Shown: positions 5,356 to 5,933 of the stretch, piece by piece
Position numbering within the stretch: position 1 is the stretch's first letter
Layout of the letters: every line of letters begins with the position of its first letter
Assembly: GCA_013694685.1 (NCBI GenBank)
Contig: JACDBY010000415.1
Span: 1-5,933, forward strand
Length of the DNA stretch: 5,933 nucleotides
Direction of reading: 5' to 3'
Source: Actinomycetota bacterium
GTDB taxonomy: Bacteria; Actinomycetota; Thermoleophilia; Gaiellales; Gaiellaceae
Made by a program: the position numbers and the translations under genes
Notes under the pieces: generated by a model
Told to the model about the DNA's origin: nothing
The model's input: only the letters and a program-made list of their open reading frames with translations
Database searches by the model: none

Positions 5356-5361
5356 AGGAGG
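5356..5361 (+). promoter_or_regulatory. Consensus Shine-Dalgarno site
   Basis: AGGAGG lies 7 nt before ATG 5369. It is the strongest ribosome binding site in the window, yet it leads into only a short, apparently broken reading frame. An ATG at 5364 in another frame stops after two codons. The box marks what was probably a well-translated gene start. Confidence 0.6.
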
Positions 5362-5368
5362 AGATGAG

Positions 5369-5485
5369 ATGAGCGAGACGGCTACGCGGGCCTACACCGG
5401 CCGATGTCGTGCTCCGGCCCGTCGACGACAACCGCTGGCAGGTGGCCTGCTACGCGATCACGTCGAGGAGAATCCCGCGCTCTGA
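5369..5485 (+). pseudogene. Shine-Dalgarno-led gene remnant, probably the 5' end of an acetyltransferase gene
   Basis: From ATG 5369 the frame runs 38 codons (MSETATRAYTGR...) to a TGA at 5483-5485. Removing one G from the GGG run at 5388-5390 joins MSETATR to PTPADVVLRPVDDNRW and then QVACY, which reads like a natural protein start and resembles the first strand of GNAT acetyltransferases (V.LRPV...NW..V). The likely history is a gene start frameshifted at the G-run and truncated near 5450, where the convergent phosphorylase gene ends. The alternative is a real 38-residue small protein whose last 12 codons overlap that gene. The composition of the 38-residue product (arginine-rich, no domain) argues for the remnant. 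The GNAT match is short and read by eye. Confidence 0.45.
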
Positions 5486-5933
5486 CAGGGCCACCTCACC
5501 GAGCTCGTATGCCGCCAGCACCGCAACGGCGGCACGTTCGGCCGCAGGCTCGTCGCGTGCGTGCACCTCGGCGAGGTCGTCACCTGCACGCACCCTGTCA
5601 CCGCGCTTCGCGAAGCAGAGGACGCCGACCGCATGGTCGATCGCGTCCGTCTTCGTCCGGCGACCGGCGCCGAGCTCGAGCGCGGCAATGCCGATCGTGA
5701 GCGCCCCGAGTCGGGTCACGACGCCGGCTCGCGGGGCGGTCACCGTCCGTCGAATCGGGGCCAGCTCGAGCGCACCCAGGGCCGGGTCACCACCCTGAGC
5801 GCGGATCCAGCGCTCGTAGGTATCGAGAGCGGTGCCGTCCGCGACCGCGGCCTCGGCCCGCCGACGACCCTCGTCGATGTCGATCCCGAGGTCGGAATAC
5901 GCGAGCAGGCGAGCGCAGGCGTCGAGCACGAGC
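5450..5933 (-). CDS. deoA: Thymidine / pyrimidine-nucleoside phosphorylase, C-terminal part (5' end outside window)
   Basis: About 160 C-terminal residues of a protein normally 420-440 long; the frame is open to the right edge. Recognisable are the conserved AQGGDP (around 5785-5810), the C-terminal alpha/beta domain segment with TAPRAGVVTRL and IGIAALELGAGR, then the signature KTDAIDHAVGVL and the lipoyl/barrel-sandwich-like KRGDRVRAGDDLAEVHA. The enzyme splits thymidine or deoxyuridine (and uridine in the broader-specificity form) with phosphate to the base and (deoxy)ribose-1-phosphate, in nucleoside salvage. The active site lies in the missing N-terminal two-thirds, so thymidine-specific (deoA) and broad (pdp) forms cannot be separated here. 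The end is ordinary, with only a 5-bp hairpin (5438-5450) at the stop. It shares its strand with mutM, 145 nt upstream of it. Confidence 0.9.
   Translation of the reverse strand, partial: LVLDACARLLAYSDLGIDIDEGRRRAEAAVADGTALDTYERWIRAQGGDPALGALELAPIRRTVTAPRAGVVTRLGALTIGIAALELGAGRRTKTDAIDHAVGVLCFAKRGDRVRAGDDLAEVHARDEPAAERAAVAVLAAYELGEVALSERGILLDVIA

Noticed and set aside
4492..5367. A 291-codon plus-strand frame opposite mutM
   Set aside because: mutM is complete with all catalytic residues; the opposite frame is a composition shadow with no motif.
1..5933. Search for tRNA/rRNA genes, CRISPR arrays, insertion sequences, prophage or toxin-antitoxin genes
   Set aside because: Nothing supported was found. 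The gene content is housekeeping plus two accessory enzymes, and I see no candidate for a new defence or biosynthetic system.

Overview
The window is about 5.9 kb of very GC-rich DNA with GTG starts used alongside ATG, compact gene spacing and few Shine-Dalgarno sites. Protein features point to a high-GC actinobacterial lineage. The alpha2-type glycyl-tRNA synthetase, a regulator of pyruvate phosphate dikinase and the actinobacterial-looking thiol dioxygenase would suit the Thermoleophilia/Gaiellales region of the tree. That placement is inference from protein style, not a measured phylogeny.

Layout from left to right: the 5' part of ppsR (PPDK/PEP synthase regulatory kinase-pyrophosphorylase, minus strand, cut by the left edge); a two-piece relic of a YbaK-type Cys-tRNA(Pro) deacylase gene (minus strand); glyS (plus); a cysteine-dioxygenase-like cupin gene (plus); a repeat-rich spacer with two strong palindromes; a GNAT acetyltransferase gene (plus); another palindrome in the convergent junction; recO (minus); mutM/fpg (minus); a short Shine-Dalgarno-led gene remnant (plus); and the 3' part of a thymidine/pyrimidine-nucleoside phosphorylase gene (minus, cut by the right edge).

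Most genes are housekeeping: translation (glyS), PEP/pyruvate carbon control (ppsR), DNA repair (recO, mutM) and nucleoside salvage (deoA-like). I see no phage, CRISPR, toxin-antitoxin or biosynthetic system, and nothing that amounts to a new multi-gene system. The interest lies between the genes. There is a deacylase pseudogene whose two surviving pieces lie in different frames, and a second remnant that appears frameshifted at a GGG run. Two palindromes share a 6-bp stem / A-A mismatch / inner stem design, and a third palindrome of another type supplies the recO stop codon. TANNNT boxes sit exactly 6 nt before the recO and mutM start codons, suggesting leaderless transcription.
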